Below the pieces are notes generated by a model that was not told the origin of the DNA, made no database searches, and saw only the letters and a program-made list of their open reading frames with translations. The position numbers and the translations under genes were made by a program. From Clostridiales bacterium UBA929 (GTDB lineage: Bacteria; Bacillota; Clostridia; Oscillospirales; UBA929), in NCBI GenBank assembly GCA_002293625.1, contig DBDP01000181.1, positions 1 to 22,781 of the forward strand: a DNA stretch of 22,781 bases. Direction: 5' to 3'. Of the stretch, positions 22,067 through 22,781 are shown piece by piece (position 1 is the stretch's first letter; each line of letters opens with the position of its first letter).

Positions 22067-22081
22067 AACGGAAAATATTTC

Positions 22082-22110
22082 TTGACAAATCCCATCGCAC
22101 AATGTAAAAT
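22082..22110 (+). promoter_or_regulatory. Promoter into a structured non-coding region
   Basis: TTGACA (22082-22087) and TAAAAT (22105-22110) with a 17-nt spacer. Downstream, from about 22117, lies a strong hairpin (GGCTT...AAGCC around GCGCG/CGCGC, 22133-22159), and a terminator-like structure with T6 lies at 22366-22403. No coding frame with a ribosome-binding site is seen. Confidence 0.65.
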
Positions 22111-22255
22111 ATCCTCAAACTTGGGAGCCGGCTTCGCGCGAAGCGCGCAAAAAGCCGCCCACGCAGCAGGTCTTGGTGCTGACACACCTCGACCCTGTGA
22201 AGGTGATAGAGCCACCTTACACAACCGTTTTACCGGCGCCGCGAGAGCTTTGCTC

Positions 22256-22284
22256 AGTATACCACCTTTCCCTCCCATTTTCAA
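22256..22284 (-). promoter_or_regulatory. Promoter facing the one at 22082
   Basis: On the - strand TTGAAA (22284-22279) and TATACT (22261-22256) have a 17-nt spacer; start near 22249. It points toward the + promoter 146 bp away. Confidence 0.6.
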
Positions 22285-22365
22285 GAGGGTTCGTGTGCGT
22301 CTTTCCACCGGCAATCCCGGAATCGGTCACGCTGCATTTTTGCGGCGCATGTCGTAAGGTAAACA

Positions 22366-22403
22366 GGCGGGGAATCCGCCGGCCTTCGGCGTGCGCCTTT
22401 TTT
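22366..22403 (+). terminator. Terminator-like structure before the last gene
   Basis: GGCGG-GGAAT-CCGCC (22366-22380) overlaps a second small stem GCCG-GCCTT-CGGC (22378-22390), and six Ts follow at 22398-22403, 7 nt after the stem. Moderate evidence only. Confidence 0.35.
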
Positions 22404-22447
22404 GCGTACCCAGCGCGAACCGGCTCCCGAGTGGGGCAGAAAATGCC

Positions 22448-22561
22448 GTAGGGGCGACTCGTAATCGCCCGCGTTTCCCCGTAGGGCGTGACGCCCCCGG
22501 CACGCCGCCGCAAAATTGCCACATGGGCGGAACACGGCGGACGCGCAATGCGCGCCCCTAC
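22448..22561. repeat. GTAGGGG-ended inverted-repeat element
   Basis: GTAGGGGCG (22448-22456) and CGCCCCTAC (22553-22561) are perfect 9-bp terminal inverted repeats. An internal GTAGGGCGT/ACGCCC hairpin near 22481-22496 suggests two units in tandem. Same family as 22001-22066 and 20415-20496. Confidence 0.7.
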
Positions 22562-22593
22562 CAACGGAGACAAAAAAGGGAGGCCGCACCGTT

Positions 22594-22781
22594 ATGGATG
22601 AACCTAGAAAAAGAGGAAGAAAAAGAGTCGTTTTGCTCCCGGAAGGATTTTACGAACAGGTTGTCCCCGAAGGTAAACTCCCGGTAAACACCGTCATCGT
22701 CTTGGGTTACCGCCTGATGTGGTGTATTCGGAAAGAAGACGGTATATCCCGCCGTGTCTACAACCACAGGCGCTTGGACGG
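22594..22781 (+). CDS. N-terminal part of an unrecognised basic protein (runs off the window)
   Basis: ATG 22594 follows AAGGGAGG by about 10 nt and opens a frame of 62 codons to the window edge. It begins MDEPRKRGRKRVVLLPEGFY and continues EQVVPEGKLPVNTVIVLGYR, then a basic VYNHRRLDG. The Arg/Lys-rich head (RKRGRKR) could bind nucleic acid. It lies behind repeats with no other gene near. I do not recognise the family. Confidence 0.55.
   Translation, partial: MDEPRKRGRKRVVLLPEGFYEQVVPEGKLPVNTVIVLGYRLMWCIRKEDGISRRVYNHRRLD

Larger units (their letters stand above)
22111..22447. other. Structured intergenic stretch between convergent promoters, no recognised gene
   Basis: The + strand could give an RNA of about 285 nt (22117-22403). 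On the - strand a transcript from about 22249 would contain AAGGTG/CACCTT (6 bp) and GGTC-GA-GGTG/CACC-AA-GACC hairpins. I found no SRP, RNase P, tmRNA or T-box signature motif in either direction. Open frames here lack ribosome-binding sites and are not supported. Confidence 0.4.

Noticed and set aside
22063..22314. Open frame of about 83 codons on the - strand
   Set aside because: It crosses a repeat end, has no ribosome-binding site, and its start lies upstream of the predicted promoter.
22117..22403. SRP RNA, RNase P RNA, tmRNA, 6S RNA or T-box in the structured intergenic region
   Set aside because: None of the signature sequences (for example the GGAAGGAAGCAGC loop of SRP RNA or the T-box GGTGG block) could be found on either strand, and the 5' and 3' ends do not pair as in 6S RNA.
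22173..22451. Open frame of about 92 codons on the + strand
   Set aside because: It has no ribosome-binding site and low-complexity, proline-rich composition, and it runs through the terminator-like structure and into a repeat.
1..22781. CRISPR array, rRNA genes, complete insertion sequence or integron
   Set aside because: I saw no regularly spaced direct repeats, no rRNA sequence and no intact transposase or tyrosine integrase.

Overview
The window looks like a chromosomal segment of a moderately GC-rich, Gram-positive anaerobe of the class Clostridia (Oscillospiraceae-like is my best guess). The reasons are consensus TTGACA/TATAAT promoters with strong AGGAGG ribosome-binding sites, GTG and TTG starts, the miaB-mutS order, an SdpR/SdpI pair, and phage genes of the phi13/HK97-like type common in Clostridia. 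Species assignment is inference.

Layout. (1) Positions 1-8545 are a decayed siphophage-type prophage read on the + strand: HNH nuclease, small terminase, ParB-domain DNA methylase, 'virulence-related' phage protein, head-tail connector, head closure, HK97 gp10-like, tail completion, major tail protein, the gpG/gpGT tail chaperone with a textbook -1 frameshift site, and a tape-measure gene. Large terminase, portal, protease and capsid are missing, and the tape measure runs into the C-terminal relic of a site-specific recombinase. Two cargo units lie on the - strand inside the phage operon: an AbrB/RelE toxin-antitoxin pair with its own promoter, and a small unknown gene beside a gene relic. 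(2) A tRNA-Leu(CAG) marks the right end of the prophage at 8647-8734. (3) Positions 8842-12415 hold mgtE (Mg2+ transport), a TPR-linked family 2 glycosyltransferase, and an sdpR-sdpI operon with twin identical operators around its promoter. (4) Positions 12635-14262 (-) hold a phage-like lysis module: two-domain endolysin, a coupled tiny gene and a broken small gene. (5) Positions 14523-17759 hold cell-surface genes: a secreted M23 peptidase/polysaccharide deacetylase fusion, a tiny Cys-rich protein and a secreted GH5 glycosidase. (6) Positions 17778-21632 (-) hold mutS and miaB. MiaB has lost its C-terminal TRAM domain at a small inverted-repeat element that supplies its stop codon.

(7) Positions 21633-22593 have no ordinary gene but are dense in signals. 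There is a candidate type I toxin-antitoxin locus: a 24-residue peptide behind a perfect ribosome-binding site, convergent consensus promoters and a shared terminator hairpin. A second convergent promoter pair follows, with several GTAGGGG-ended inverted-repeat elements. The window ends in the first 62 codons of an unrecognised basic protein.

How the parts work together. The phage head-tail and tail genes remain tightly coupled, but the missing packaging and capsid genes mean the prophage cannot make virions by itself. The retained cargo and the lysis module may persist for their own reasons. The most notable items are the type I TA candidate, the frameshift signal, the twin SdpR operators and the repeat-truncated MiaB.
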